Positions 51,501 through 58,023 of a stretch of 64,000 nucleotides of DNA are shown here, piece by piece (within the stretch, counting starts at the first letter, position 1; every line of letters starts with the position of its first letter). The stretch lies in contig JBCBKO010000003.1 in assembly GCA_038521865.1 (NCBI GenBank), forward strand, positions 372,001 through 436,000. The letters are read 5' to 3'. The position numbers were made by a program, and so were the translations under genes. The DNA is from CALBPI01 sp038521865. Its GTDB lineage: Bacteria; Pseudomonadota; Gammaproteobacteria; Steroidobacterales; Woeseiaceae. The notes under the pieces were generated by a model, which did no database searches, was not told the DNA's origin, and saw nothing but the letters and a program-made list of their open reading frames with translations.

Positions 51501-54357
51501 CCGCGGTCTTTGTGACTTCCAACTCGGGCTCGACGTTACGCACCTGCACCGTGGGCGACGTTACCGTGACCTGATCGCTATCGATCCGGAAGCGGTTACC
51601 GCCGGTCGAGCCGTTCGTGGCGCTACCCGGATTCAGAAAGTTCAACTCGAGCACAACGAATTCTGCGTCTGCATCAGTCTCGGAGTTATTCACGTCACCG
51701 AGATTGATCACAACGTCAGTGCCAGTGTTGAATGTCGTGCCGAAAACAGGCAGTCCGCAGGTTGGTGTAACACTGGCCGTCGCGCCTGAAATTTCCAGTA
51801 TGCCTGCCGTGCAGTTCGCCTGAGAGAAACCGCTGGCAGTGACGCCACCCGCAGCCGAGGAGACAAATGCAATCGTGCCACTACCATCGTCCAGGAACCG
51901 CAAACCGCCCGGCACGAGATCAATGAGGTCAACGTTGGATTGGGCCCCTTCCGGAATCTCCACTGACAGGCGGAAGCGAACCACTTCACCCGAGGCAAGC
52001 GGCAGAGGTGTGGAACCCGGGGTCGCACTCTCTGATGTTGCGATCGCGGCCTTCTGTGGCGCTGGTTGCGCGGCAGTGGTTACTACAGAGTCAATCGTTT
52101 GCGGGAAGAACGGCGTTGCGCCCGGTGCCGACGCCCAGGTAATCGAGGCGGTATTGGTGATGTCCTGACTTGGCGCGACATCGACGTCGACAATACAACT
52201 AACCGTCAATACGACCGATGCACCGCCATCCAGTGCCGTGGTATCTGGCCCGTCGAAGCTTGTAAATCGGAATCCATCAACGTCGAACGGACTATCACCG
52301 CCCGCTCCCGCACCACCGCTGACGCTATCGAGTGCGCAACTGTTGACGCCGGCAGGTTCGGTATCGGTAATTACGACGTCGTAGGCTTCGGCTGTGGAGC
52401 TATTGGTCGCCGTAATATCCCAGGTAACCGTGTCTCCCGGCTCATATCCCGTTGCGCCTGTCGTCGGCGACTTCGACAGCGTGAGCGCGGGCGAACGAAC
52501 GGTTAGTGACGTCGTCTCCAGATCAATCGCATTATCAACCGGCGTATTGTCAGTCGTTGCCTGGAACAGATTTGAGAGTACGAGGTTGTCGGCGAACGGC
52601 GCGTTGTTTACGACAACAGTGACGTCGACCTCGATCACCTGCGGAGCGGCGGTCGCCACATTCGGCCATTCGATACGCAGCGAGTTATCGGCAGCGGCCG
52701 TTGAAATCGAGATCGGTGTCAGACCGAGTGTGTCGTTCGGCGTGCGAACAATGTCGACGTTCGCACCACCGAGATCAGTGCTTGTACTGATATCAGTCGC
52801 ATCGAACACTGGGAGCGGAAAAAAATCATCGAAGACGATGCCGTTGGTATCGCCTGAAGGTATTTCCATCCGCAACCGGAACGTGACAGGGTCACCGGGT
52901 TGCACCACACCGCCGCCGGGCGATACGAGCGTTTTCTCAATCCCGATACCTTCGATAGTGAACGAGGCAGCAGATCCATCAGTACAGTTGGTCGCGTTGC
53001 CCGCACCATCCAGATCGTAGGTGGCGGTGACTGCGTTATTTAATGTGTCGCGAGCAAGCACGGGCTGGCCGGTCGCATCAAACGTCTGGTCGATATCGGC
53101 GGTGTAGGTGACCACCACGTTGCTGGTAGCCGGTAAGGTTCCCAGCGCGTCACTCACAAAAAAGGTAACCGTGGTCTGCCCTGTGCCCGGTGTGTCTGTC
53201 GCGATGGTCCTTAATGCACCAGAAAGCGGCACATTCGTCGCACCCAGCGTAGCTACCGCATCATCGTTAAACGTGACGCCATCCGGTAGCACATCGATCG
53301 CCTCAAGCCGTGCTATACCCGGGACGAACTCTGAAATCTGAAAATTGAAGTTATAACTTCGAGTGCCGCCAGGACGCGATGCCCCACTTGTGCTCTTTTG
53401 CAGCGCGACATGTTTCGCCGTGTTGATGGCCCCCTCGTTGGAGCAGCTGGTCGTATCGAGTGTGTTAGTGATGAATACATCAAACGTCGCGCAGATATCC
53501 TGTGCGACTCCGGGCGTACCTACACCAGAAGCACACGACAAATCGATCGAGCCACCCGGAGCTGCCGTGAGATCTGCGGGTGTGGTGACTGCATTGCAGC
53601 TCGTGCCAGTTCCCGAGAAGTTGATCGGACCCACGAACTGGACGTTGCTCGGCAACACGATCGGATTGATTCCAGCGAAATCGATGGGTGCAACAGTTCG
53701 ATCCGCGGCGATATTGGCACACGCCTCGACTGGGAAGGTCCACGCCGGTCCAGGCGGACGCTCACCCTCTGCGGTCATATCGGTCAGGTCATAGGTGACG
53801 ATACGTGGCGTAAAGTCGCCCTGCGTCGCCGTCCCGGTGATCGGTCCGTTGTCCCCCGTTGGCGTATCACCTAAGGCAAAAACGGGAGTGATACCGATAG
53901 CGTCTGGCAGCAGTACATTTTCCACCGCATTGACGTCGACATCGACGCACAACTCCATGGCCAATGCCGGAGACCCCGATGTGACGCTGCCGATCGGATA
54001 CGCAACGGTATATAGCGTTGAACCTTCCGGCCCGGTGACGGGCTCGCCGGTCACGGAGTCGGTCAACTGGTTCCCCGGTGCTGCCGGGAAAACGCCTTCG
54101 TTAGTAACGGACAATCCGGCGCCAACAAAAGACGCGCTGGACAGATCCAGCGATGGGTTCAAAACGACTTGGTAGTAAGGGGAGAAGCCCGCTGTCGTCA
54201 CGTCGCTGTTCGAAAACTCAGCATCGAAACAGAACTGCTCGCCGACAAAACTCTGTGCGGGGGGACTGGTTGTAAGAACAGGAGTGCCCGCCCAGACACT
54301 CGATACCCAAAACGCCAACAGGACGCCTGCAAGCATCCGGTAGCCATTCCATCCCAT
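39583..54357 (-). CDS. Giant secreted mosaic protein: DUF11-like repeats, OmpA-like modules and C-terminal beta-barrel
   Basis: One uninterrupted frame of 4,924 residues from the ATG at 54357 (nine codons into the open frame; GGGAG upstream). Order of regions: a signal peptide (LAGVLLAFWVSSVWA); about 1,450 residues of DUF11/conserved-repeat-like beta domains; eight tandem repeats of about 157 residues (about 1470-2750) with acidic DxNxDxDPxxD linkers; SdrD-B/CNA-B-like domains (GNVWLDANADDVFD); another DUF11-like unit. Next is an OmpA/MotB-type domain (FASGKAEIP, TFVGHTDNQ, NRRVEIGV; about 3366-3490), then a degenerate OmpA-like unit (VVLSDFDQAGRKLASQRGRALMEML). The last 800-900 residues are rich in alternating beta strands and end in an aromatic-tipped strand (FFLNVLGKY), like an outer-membrane barrel. 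Probable role: cell-surface adhesion or envelope anchoring, by inference. Confidence 0.85.
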   Translation of the reverse strand: MGWNGYRMLAGVLLAFWVSSVWAGTPVLTTSPPAQSFVGEQFCFDAEFSNSDVTTAGFSPYYQVVLNPSLDLSSASFVGAGLSVTNEGVFPAAPGNQLTDSVTGEPVTGPEGSTLYTVAYPIGSVTSGSPALAMELCVDVDVNAVENVLLPDAIGITPVFALGDTPTGDNGPITGTATQGDFTPRIVTYDLTDMTAEGERPPGPAWTFPVEACANIAADRTVAPIDFAGINPIVLPSNVQFVGPINFSGTGTSCNAVTTPADLTAAPGGSIDLSCASGVGTPGVAQDICATFDVFITNTLDTTSCSNEGAINTAKHVALQKSTSGASRPGGTRSYNFNFQISEFVPGIARLEAIDVLPDGVTFNDDAVATLGATNVPLSGALRTIATDTPGTGQTTVTFFVSDALGTLPATSNVVVTYTADIDQTFDATGQPVLARDTLNNAVTATYDLDGAGNATNCTDGSAASFTIEGIGIEKTLVSPGGGVVQPGDPVTFRLRMEIPSGDTNGIVFDDFFPLPVFDATDISTSTDLGGANVDIVRTPNDTLGLTPISISTAAADNSLRIEWPNVATAAPQVIEVDVTVVVNNAPFADNLVLSNLFQATTDNTPVDNAIDLETTSLTVRSPALTLSKSPTTGATGYEPGDTVTWDITATNSSTAEAYDVVITDTEPAGVNSCALDSVSGGAGAGGDSPFDVDGFRFTSFDGPDTTALDGGASVVLTVSCIVDVDVAPSQDITNTASITWASAPGATPFFPQTIDSVVTTAAQPAPQKAAIATSESATPGSTPLPLASGEVVRFRLSVEIPEGAQSNVDLIDLVPGGLRFLDDGSGTIAFVSSAAGGVTASGFSQANCTAGILEISGATASVTPTCGLPVFGTTFNTGTDVVINLGDVNNSETDADAEFVVLELNFLNPGSATNGSTGGNRFRIDSDQVTVTSPTVQVRNVEPELEVTKTAAPDTIDAGDTVTYAITVAHSGDSLADAFDLSFTDTLDGTNLENFTFISGPAAPSGGGTCTAPGAVVDSADPFGAGITITFDALPLGEICEVRYSAQARASVVPGTQVANTASVDYDSLLGTGDPTNATNSPAGAGESYSADDTATVDVAATVNSKTIDSTDLAHTSEAGDGASSGTPRVVSIGERIRYRLQVTLPEGNAPDFTITDLLPDGLAYVSGTARLALVAEGAGITPTPAIACSNGGTLNVTGDESSVDAIDPDCEIAASGGPFASGTDPVFALGTLMNDDMDADNEFVLLEFDALVLNELGNQQGTDLDNSFDLSINGSSIGTTTTAFAEVVEPQVTCSISAAPNPIDNRTDPTPSVTLSYALTNAGQATAFQAGAPAGGGFAITLPAGFENISALSVTPAGDVFLNGTATPVDASAFAISGAANNVLTASNEFQFDPSASLVVEFDVGLQSSVLPGDSLDAVCELGYRGQLSGGAGDGVRDASDLGAGSGNDPITDASALNDYRTEATLSVDTTPESPQIGLAKQATSGPVNNGDGSYDLQYTLIVENSGDVVLENVQIDEPLATVFAGASFTVNDVTVTSTTTTLTENTGFTGTAPDTGLLDAGASTLPVGESGTIVLDLTITPGANLGDFDNQATASGDSNRSGNTVSDLSTDGATPDDNGNGDPSDDDAPTRVTLAEDAEIGLAKAVSAGPTNNGDGTYTVSYQFVVENSGDVALTDVQVEESLATVFSGTTFTIDALTSAEFVVASGVFDGDSNPGLLAPGNALDAGDSGTIDLTITITPGANLGQFDNTATVSGTSPSGATPTDISTDGSVPDANGNGDPRDDSGITPVVLAENAELGLAKVVVGAPVNNGDGTYSLTYQLLVENTGDVALAGVQITDDLSSVFADATSFVVDDVQSADLAINFPGFTGTPPNAGLLAGTDTLAPGATGTVVLDVTVEPGTDLGPYENSATASGDSPGGNTVGDVSDNASVTDENGVNGPGDDSDPTPISFVEGPRIGVAKAVVGTPVNNGDGTYSVSYAIVVENAGDVVLSDVSVTESLATTFADASAFVIDGLASAEFTLNAGGFDGDTDTELLAPGNTLAVGASGSLTLDLTITPGADLGPYDNTVVASGTSPSNAVFTDDSVDGSEPDADNDSDPNNDQGPTSVTFPEDAEIGVAKAVVNGPINNGDGSYTLTYEIVVVNFGDVDLTDVQIDEPLDATFAGAAFAVDTLTSADFTVAAGFDGAASPGLLAPAATLTAGASGTVTLTVTVTPGANLGPYDNLATASGVAPSGATPVDVSTDGPVPDANGDGDPTNDTTPTSTTFDENAEIGLAKLIAAGPTNNGDGSYTLTYQLLVENSGAVALDNVQVTEPLTTTFAGAGFTIDSLTSPTFALAGGFDGDASPGLLAPGNTLLPGASGTVELTVTITPGGNLGPYNNSAEATGETPSGATSSDLSNNGSNPDANGDGDPTNDDAPTPVTFAEDAELGVAKVLVDGPTNNGDGTYTLGYRIVVENSGDVTLTDLQVDEPLATTFAGATFVVDALTSTDFTVAAGAFDGAGNSGLLAVGNTLAAGASGAIDLTVTVTPGGNLGPYNNQVVASGNSPSGAIPTDTSVDGAVPDADGDGDPTNDDSPTTSSFSEMPVLGVAKTATDALPNFDNTFTTSVSVRVVNSGDVVINDIAVIEPLADNFAPGTIQQIENLAIVGDLATPRATFDGVSDTNLLADGQSLPAGGEATITFDVTVNLQAPGVCVAGPLSNSVQALGVSPAGTALVDDSVAGADPDPDNDGDPSNNAEPTTITVQTGTDAIISAAAEILPGESLPLSVTDPDDNRDDAVVDTVQVMVTNTVTGEQELVTLTETGAATGVFTADLVTVEAVGAGADDDGVLNTAFEDTYRIEFTDTLSQSGCVTVVGVNGQVAGLATLVGNVWLDANADDVFDAAELPLEGWIIEVRDAGGNLVATAAVASDGSYTVPDLVPGDGYSVSLLHPDTNTTFGTLTDISLPPNTTVLDQNLPVDPGGVFYDAVTRAPVPGVLVRLVNAAGDPLPEACLLPGQQNQQTANDGLYRFDVLLGADAACASGDTFVVEFDVPEDYQQGLSDLIPPQDGPIDPTGLGDPVRVGDTGNAPSGGQSTQYFTSLTLEDNDPDVIFNHIPLDPLGVETSSVRLTKRVAQPTTTVGSLIAYTVTVENLSPVALPGIEVVDSLPPGFSFVEDSATLDGSRDGFTATGPRPVVFEGIELAPGQLRTIRYLLRVGAGVTAGDYVNTAEPTLNGGPIGNEDTAMVQVIADPDFEETTIIGKVWHDRDGDGWQDSADATGLVLRGGPFSNGRDMGSIAGRLSEGDNLDRHRIVVNVPYSTAPLTLTSAEGFEITTYADGSVTTGHTGKVARGLNAQSLRVIRERVFNAPQAVTRVATRAETVIEDSIVDPVRFASGKAEIPASYIEQLRAVLDSLKDQRNVRLTFVGHTDNQRLSARTAAIYTDNQGLSESRADTVARFIQEALDLPDTAIETAGRGDTQPVATNATPAGMALNRRVEIGVIYERDERVDYEVTEMGEPEPTDQMRVTIVNDGLQEPGIAGVRLATVEGIVIETDAQGRYHIAAVDGGFMERGRNFIVKVDPATLPRDSQFTTENPRVKRITQGLLNQFDFGVRMPQLRATQSDLTTFEFSPMFFEPGGTAVRDDYRFLIADLISRLNESGGGRVVVLSDFDQAGRKLASQRGRALMEMLRENVPETVWRNTEVFVMATNNQTSGTRKTQGWGSRVGGALLSLFVSTAYADDCTLQGCTENGQMIARTESLQWHDPASEAAPPHPTDGRFRIGLPGGGVIWATEDAGAMQARLSIAGPRYVASTESPGSVAFVGYSNYAAFVDDFELRIYRDTDADRVAPIAVLSPESSPEAFTAFVNFTWTPPSSLLIPGTQFAYELVATSGEQRDRTQEGLVRVVTIDEYVDLEAEQSERYLKQLESTQSPAVRISEALNVPDHEANRLLNATYGRSALARQNIVLHGARVRLQGHDFPENHAVLVNGQWLPIDTEGKFAAEYLLPIGDSWARLAVEMAGGDVWLKDIPVTVTGEHTFLVALADFTAASNDLSGSLEPLSANDRYAEDTLIEGRLAYYLKAKIKGKYLLTSQLDSREEQLDDILGNLDQRDPRALFRRIDPDRYYPVYGDDSTTINDTNSQGRLYLRLEWDKSEVIWGNFQTEVDDSEFIQYRRTLYGAQLDWRSVATTEHDKTRTRVSVFGSEAQTVLGHSEFLGTGGSLYYLRHLDVVPGSDQVRIEFRDADTNRVVNVVDLVRGRDYEIDELQGRLILSEPLLQIAQQSAPSIVRDGPLDGNLAILVADYEYLPVGFDADEIAAGVRGKHWFGDHVSVGGSYISEGRGDEDYSLAGVDVAVTDGEGSYLKVEAASSEATQTERFFSTDGGLSFGTLNANAAQNRAGDAIGIEGRINLQNRGLTDTPSTIAAWWRRTDDQFSIARRDDGVDIYEQGVEWLYDWSDRGRLALRASSVERESQSEQTDITLQVSRGIGERGTLSGEIRQLSQESLAPGGISVDATLAAARYAHRIGSRAEVYTIGQFTVDNDGGDYDNNDLLSAGMTYSITERTSLLAEANTGHRGDGATVTLSHDVSGDHTVYGTFTHSTDTTDNPLGGLPATGNGRDRLLPGNTLALGHRSRISNQLDVFNETTAADTRGPVSLGHVFGLNWNAPGGFRLGLTLQRSDVNADLGVVDREAITLSGGYRSSRLNWTSRVELRDDQAAFSADSVRQWASINRLDWKLSDSFRMLTRFNYADTEDDGNFQDDAKLVEGGLGFAYRPVDDNRLNWLAKYTYLYDLTSSAQADLFGSFGSRTDQRSHIVSVEGIKRFGPKWSLGGKVAQRVSELRLDRSIGQWFDSTTNFAALRIRYHLIRDWDAMAEYRWLEVEEADNARTGWLIGVDRHIGEHMKVGVGYNFTDFSDDLTQLDFEFDGFFLNVLGKY
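46110..49945 (-). repeat. Eight tandem repeats of about 470 bp inside the giant gene
   Basis: Repeat starts, read on the minus strand, are near 49,945, 49,445, 48,970, 48,495, 48,020, 47,545, 47,072 and 46,600. Each encodes the pattern [ED]-x-A-E-[IL]-G-[LV]-A-K, then NNGDGTYT, VENSGDV, EPLATTFAGA, GLLAPGNTL, TPGANLGPYDN and a linker such as PDANGDGDPTNDD. Seven units are closely similar and the eighth (promoter-distal) is clearly diverged. The acidic linker has the spacing of Ca2+-binding loops. The arrangement indicates growth of the gene by tandem duplication; copy number may vary between strains. Confidence 0.9.
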
Positions 54358-54383
54358 CGTTATCCGCTCCCTAGTCCGCCACA

Positions 54384-54465
54384 CCGGCTCATTTTTGAAG
54401 CCGGATTCGACGGCCTCGGCGCAATCTACACACCGAAGAAGGCACGCGCCTCACTGGACAGTGAG
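54384..54465 (-). promoter_or_regulatory. Structured 5' leader of the giant gene
   Basis: Three inverted repeats lie in the region just before the start codon. CTCACT/AGTGAG with a four-base loop is at 54450-54465, GCGCC/GGCGC is at 54446-54450 with 54418-54422, and CCGGCT/AGCCGG with a nine-base loop is at 54384-54404. The last lies about 27 bases before the ATG. They could form a folded mRNA leader, which may control translation. I do not recognise a known riboswitch class, and a promoter was not clearly identified upstream (54,466-54,631). Confidence 0.35.
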
Positions 54466-54631
54466 CCACTAAGCCTCTGAAAGTAGTGCTGTAGCGATAT
54501 TACGAACCAGATTCGGTTTGGTATCTGTGACCCCTGTCTCAATAAAGCGACAGTATCAGGTCTGGCCGAGTGTATTGTTCGGCCGCGCCGAGGTATAACG
54601 GTTTTTGCGAAAGGTGCGCCGTTCTAACGGA

Positions 54632-56023
54632 CTATTCCGCCTCGCGACGAAAGTCCCAGTCCATTTCGGCGGCAAGATAAACAAACGCGGCATACGTAGC
54701 TACGTTTTGGCGGAATGACTCCGGATCGATCTTGTCGATCGTATCGTCGGGAGTGTGGTGCAAATCGAAATAGTCCCAGCCGTCCTGTCGGGGCGTAACG
54801 ACTGGCACGCCATAACGCGGCAACATCGATACATCAGGGCCACCAAAAGCCTGGTTGCCACCCGGCGTGATGCCCAAGGGTTCCAGCGTCTGTTGCATCG
54901 CACGCGCGTACGGGAGTGCGCCATCACCGAAGCGCGTTTCAAAACGCCAGACTTTGCCAGCCCCGAAATCACTCTCCGCCGCGAGGATGTGGTAATCCAA
55001 TTCGTCGGCATGCGTCTGCGAATAGGAAATACCGCCAAGCAAGCCGACTTCTTCGGAGCCATACAAAACCACACGAACCGTGCGCTTCGGTGCTTGCCCT
55101 AATGACTTGATCACACTGGCAGCGCCTACAACGATGCCGCATCCGGCGCCGTCATCCACCGCGCCCGTGCCGAGATCCCAGCTGTCGAGGTGGCATCCGA
55201 TCAGCACAATCTCCTCCGGAACTTCACGACCTTTGATCTCCGCGATAACGTTGCCGGACGTGGCGTTGCGTTTGGTCTCAACCTGGATGTTGACACGAAC
55301 ACGCACCGGGCCCTTCTCGAGAAGCCGCGTGAGCTGCTCGGCGTCAGGTGGTGACAGTGCCGCGGCGGGCCCGTCGCCGACCGCTTGGCCGCGCGCCATC
55401 ATCCCGGTGTGTGCGAACCGACGCGACTGCGTACCAACCGATCGGATCAAGCAAGCGGCCCCGCCCTTCTCACTCGTCACCTTCGCACAGTTACGTCGCT
55501 TGCGAACCGCCATGCCATAGCCCGTGCCGTCCTGCGTGCGCGTCATTTTTTCGTCAATGAATACGATCTTCCCAGCAACAGTATCCGAGTCGGCATCACG
55601 GAGTTCCGCCATGCTCTCGAAACGGATGACATCAGCTTCAACGCCACCCTCTTGCGTTGAGGTCGAGCCACCCAATGCGGTCACAACCAGCGCTTGCGGT
55701 GCCGGCGAGACAATACTCGCTCGATCGATTAGCCGAGACCAAAACGGAATATCAAAATTCTCGACTCGAATGTCCTCAAAACCCAAGGCATCCAGCTTCT
55801 TGACGGACCAATCTCGTGCTCGCTGCTCCGCTTCTGAACCGGCAAGACGCGGACCAACCTCTGTGGTCAGGTCACGCACGAATCCGTAACCGATATCGTC
55901 TGATAACCCGCGCTCGATCAGTGTATTGACTTTGGTTTTGACCGAATCGGGAATCTCGGCGGCTTCCTGTGCATAGGAAACCGTGGCTAACAGGCACAGG
56001 CCAGCAGCAAATATCCGAAGCAT
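54632..56023 (-). CDS. Secreted M28-family zinc aminopeptidase
   Basis: A 463-residue exported peptidase with a signal peptide (FAAGLCLLATVSYAQ). A protease-associated (PA) insertion is visible around residues 120-250, followed by the M28 catalytic core with co-catalytic zinc ligands: His in GCHLDSWD, Asp in AVDDGAGC, the Glu pair in GSEEVGLL, Asp/Glu in AAESDFGA, and His in DLHHTPDDTID. It would release N-terminal residues from peptides in the periplasm or outside the cell, or act as a carboxypeptidase-like family member. It lies upstream of the giant gene on the same strand, separated by 274 bases. Confidence 0.9.
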   Translation of the reverse strand: MLRIFAAGLCLLATVSYAQEAAEIPDSVKTKVNTLIERGLSDDIGYGFVRDLTTEVGPRLAGSEAEQRARDWSVKKLDALGFEDIRVENFDIPFWSRLIDRASIVSPAPQALVVTALGGSTSTQEGGVEADVIRFESMAELRDADSDTVAGKIVFIDEKMTRTQDGTGYGMAVRKRRNCAKVTSEKGGAACLIRSVGTQSRRFAHTGMMARGQAVGDGPAAALSPPDAEQLTRLLEKGPVRVRVNIQVETKRNATSGNVIAEIKGREVPEEIVLIGCHLDSWDLGTGAVDDGAGCGIVVGAASVIKSLGQAPKRTVRVVLYGSEEVGLLGGISYSQTHADELDYHILAAESDFGAGKVWRFETRFGDGALPYARAMQQTLEPLGITPGGNQAFGGPDVSMLPRYGVPVVTPRQDGWDYFDLHHTPDDTIDKIDPESFRQNVATYAAFVYLAAEMDWDFRREAE

Positions 56024-56217
56024 GGGGGGACCCTTCTCGTAAACTCGCGCCCGAGTCTAGCAGAACCGATCGGACCGCAAGCTGTTGTTTTTACAATCAA
56101 CTGTGGTTTAGTGTCGGGTAGATGTCGTGTCCCAGTCGGGCCGTTGTCAGGCAAATGACGTGGGCGACCCCCGGACTCAGTGAAAGGATTGCGACACCGC
56201 AAACACGGACCCAAACC

Positions 56218-56712
56218 ATGATCGTCAGAAAGCTCAGGCTACAAAGAGGATGGTCACAAGACCATCTCGCTGAATTGACCGGACTCAGTGTGCGCACTAT
56301 CCAGCGCGTTGAGCGCGGTCAAAAACCGAGTCTGGAGACATCAAAATCCCTGGCTGCCGTGTTTGAGGTGGATCTTTCTACTTTCTCCACTGAGGACACA
56401 GACATGAACGAAAAAGAAGCCCCAGTTGCTGAGCTCGCGGCAGACGAAGAAGCGGCGCTGAATTATGCCAAGGGCATCAAGGAATTCTGGACCGGCGTAT
56501 TGGTGTACGTCTTGCTCCTGATCGCTTTTTTGGGCGTTTTTCTGATCAGAGGCAGCGAAAACCCTGATGCCTTACGAGTACTGCTGCTCGTGTTCGGCGG
56601 CATCGGCATCGGCATTGTTCTGCAGGGCGTGCTCGCCTATGAAGTGATCAGAATGCCCTGGCAGGACTTTGAAAAACGTGTCGCAGAAAAACGGCTGGGA
56701 CGAAAACTCTAG
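56218..56712 (+). CDS. XRE-type HTH regulator with a two-helix membrane domain
   Basis: A 164-residue protein. Residues 1-60 form a Cro/C1-type helix-turn-helix (LRLQRGWSQDHLAELTGLSVRTIQRVERGQKPSLETSKSLA segment, seen in two adjoining pieces). A short linker follows, then a 2TM domain with two hydrophobic helices (GVLVYVLLLIAFLGVFLI and VLLLVFGGIGIGIVLQGVLAYEV) and a basic tail. The start ATG at 56218 places the HTH at the very N-terminus; upstream codons in frame have no similarity to it. Likely a membrane-tethered regulator; targets unknown. It is divergent from the M28 peptidase gene. Confidence 0.8.
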   Translation: MIVRKLRLQRGWSQDHLAELTGLSVRTIQRVERGQKPSLETSKSLAAVFEVDLSTFSTEDTDMNEKEAPVAELAADEEAALNYAKGIKEFWTGVLVYVLLLIAFLGVFLIRGSENPDALRVLLLVFGGIGIGIVLQGVLAYEVIRMPWQDFEKRVAEKRLGRKL

Positions 56713-56729
56713 CAGCGACGATAGCGTAG

Positions 56730-57485
56730 TCACTCGGCGGTTGAGTTGCCGATACCCAGCAGCTCTTCCGTTCGAGTGCGAACATCGCGGATAGCGATCT
56801 GCCAAGGATCGAAGGCATCCCGAAAAAACGCATCGTTCAGATCGATGTTGCTACCCGCCATGTTCAAGAAAAGCTGCGAAGCACGCATGCCAGCTGTGTC
56901 GCAAATCCCTTTGCTCCGAACCTCCGACCGGACGCCGGAGGTATCAACGATTGTTTCGAGACGAATCAACTCAGGAAACTCAATCGCTATATCGAAGGCC
57001 AATCCACTGAGCGTTCCGACGGTTCGATTGGACTGAGCAATCGCCTGTTGGAGTCGCAGTAGCGCACCCCGGAGTTGATCGTCGCGAATGATGTCGATAC
57101 GACCCGACGATGCCAGTTCGTCAAACGAGCCAATAGCGATAAAAGGCATGTTCACATATTGCGCTGTGTAGACCGCCTGGCATTCCTCTTCGGTGAGTTC
57201 AGCGCGCTCGGTTCGGCTGAAAAGCACATCAAGAGCGGAGGTCATATGCGCTCGTCGGGCAACCCGAAAGTCGCCGATCTGGCTACTCAGCGATTCGGCA
57301 GAGAGGATATCGACGTGTAACTGAGCGAGGAACGCCCGCTCGTCTGCCCTATCTTGGCGAGCCTCGTTCCAATTAGCAGCCTCAATACCAAAGAAGACCC
57401 CGACCACGAGAATCGCGAGCTCAATAAAAACCGTAGACCAGTCTCTGTCGCCGATACTCTTGCGAAGGCGTTTGAATCTTCCCAT
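56730..57485 (-). CDS. Single-pass membrane protein, DUF6090-like
   Basis: A 251-residue protein with one N-terminal membrane helix (IELAILVVGVFFGIEAANWNEARQDR, where the WNE/D motif directly after the helix is typical of DUF6090-like proteins) and a soluble, mostly helical periplasmic domain. A short conserved-looking motif is SFDELASSGRIDIIRDDQLR. Function is unknown. It is convergent with the HTH-2TM gene and is followed upstream by the GNAT gene on the same strand. Confidence 0.72.
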   Translation of the reverse strand: MGRFKRLRKSIGDRDWSTVFIELAILVVGVFFGIEAANWNEARQDRADERAFLAQLHVDILSAESLSSQIGDFRVARRAHMTSALDVLFSRTERAELTEEECQAVYTAQYVNMPFIAIGSFDELASSGRIDIIRDDQLRGALLRLQQAIAQSNRTVGTLSGLAFDIAIEFPELIRLETIVDTSGVRSEVRSKGICDTAGMRASQLFLNMAGSNIDLNDAFFRDAFDPWQIAIRDVRTRTEELLGIGNSTAE

Positions 57486-57510
57486 CAGCGAATGTTAGCG
57501 CAGACTGCGT

Positions 57511-58011
57511 CTAGCGTAACGCCAGAGAATACAGCTTGAGTGATTCACCGTGATCGGCGAATTCGCGCTCGTAACTAAACCCAAGGCGCCCGAGCAGTGA
57601 AATAGATCGTTGGTTGTCTGGCCTTGTAATTGCGCACACAGAGTTGAGCACGAACTGCTCGCTCGCGGCCTTAAGGACAATGCGCGACGCCTCAAAGGCG
57701 ATGCCTCTACCCGCGAATTCCGGAAGTAGCGCGAACCCCAAATCTGGCTGTGGTAGCGTTTCACGTGTCAGCAAACCACAGAGACCGGCGGGTTGTCCCT
57801 CGTACTCGACGAGATACAGTCCGAAGCCATGTTGCTTGTACATCGCAAGCGGACCATCTTTCAGATACCCTTCCGCATCGGCTTTCGTTCGGACCTTTCT
57901 GTCGCCAATATATTGCAACCAGGACGGTTCATTGAGCAGCCGCACGATAAATGGGGCATCGGCAAGCGTCAGCTTGCGTAACGTCAGCGCACCATCGGTT
58001 ACTTGCACCAT
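57511..58011 (-). CDS. GNAT-family acetyltransferase (RimJ/RimL type)
   Basis: A 166-residue acetyl-CoA-dependent N-acetyltransferase fold. It shows the LTLRKLTLADAPFIVRLLNEP start, the beta-4/alpha-3 acetyl-CoA pyrophosphate loop region LGFALLPEFAGRGIAFEAS, and the late ITRPDNQRSISLLGRLGFSYE motif typical of the RimJ/RimL subgroup. The acceptor is unknown. The gene ends 25 bases before the DUF6090-like gene and starts 12 bases after the small secreted protein, so these may be one transcript. Confidence 0.88.
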   Translation of the reverse strand: MVQVTDGALTLRKLTLADAPFIVRLLNEPSWLQYIGDRKVRTKADAEGYLKDGPLAMYKQHGFGLYLVEYEGQPAGLCGLLTRETLPQPDLGFALLPEFAGRGIAFEASRIVLKAASEQFVLNSVCAITRPDNQRSISLLGRLGFSYEREFADHGESLKLYSLALR

Positions 58012-58023
58012 GTCAATGCTTCG

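Noticed and set aside
39583..54357. Interpretation of the giant gene as a classical RTX toxin or type V autotransporter
   Set aside because: No GGXGXD nonapeptide repeats were seen, and the C-terminus does not show a typical short 12-strand autotransporter unit preceded by a passenger linker; OmpA-like modules lie ahead of the barrel-like part instead.
54564..54584. GGCCGA...TCGGCC inverted repeat downstream of the M28 peptidase gene as a terminator
   Set aside because: No T-run follows on either strand; it could be chance in a GC-rich gap.
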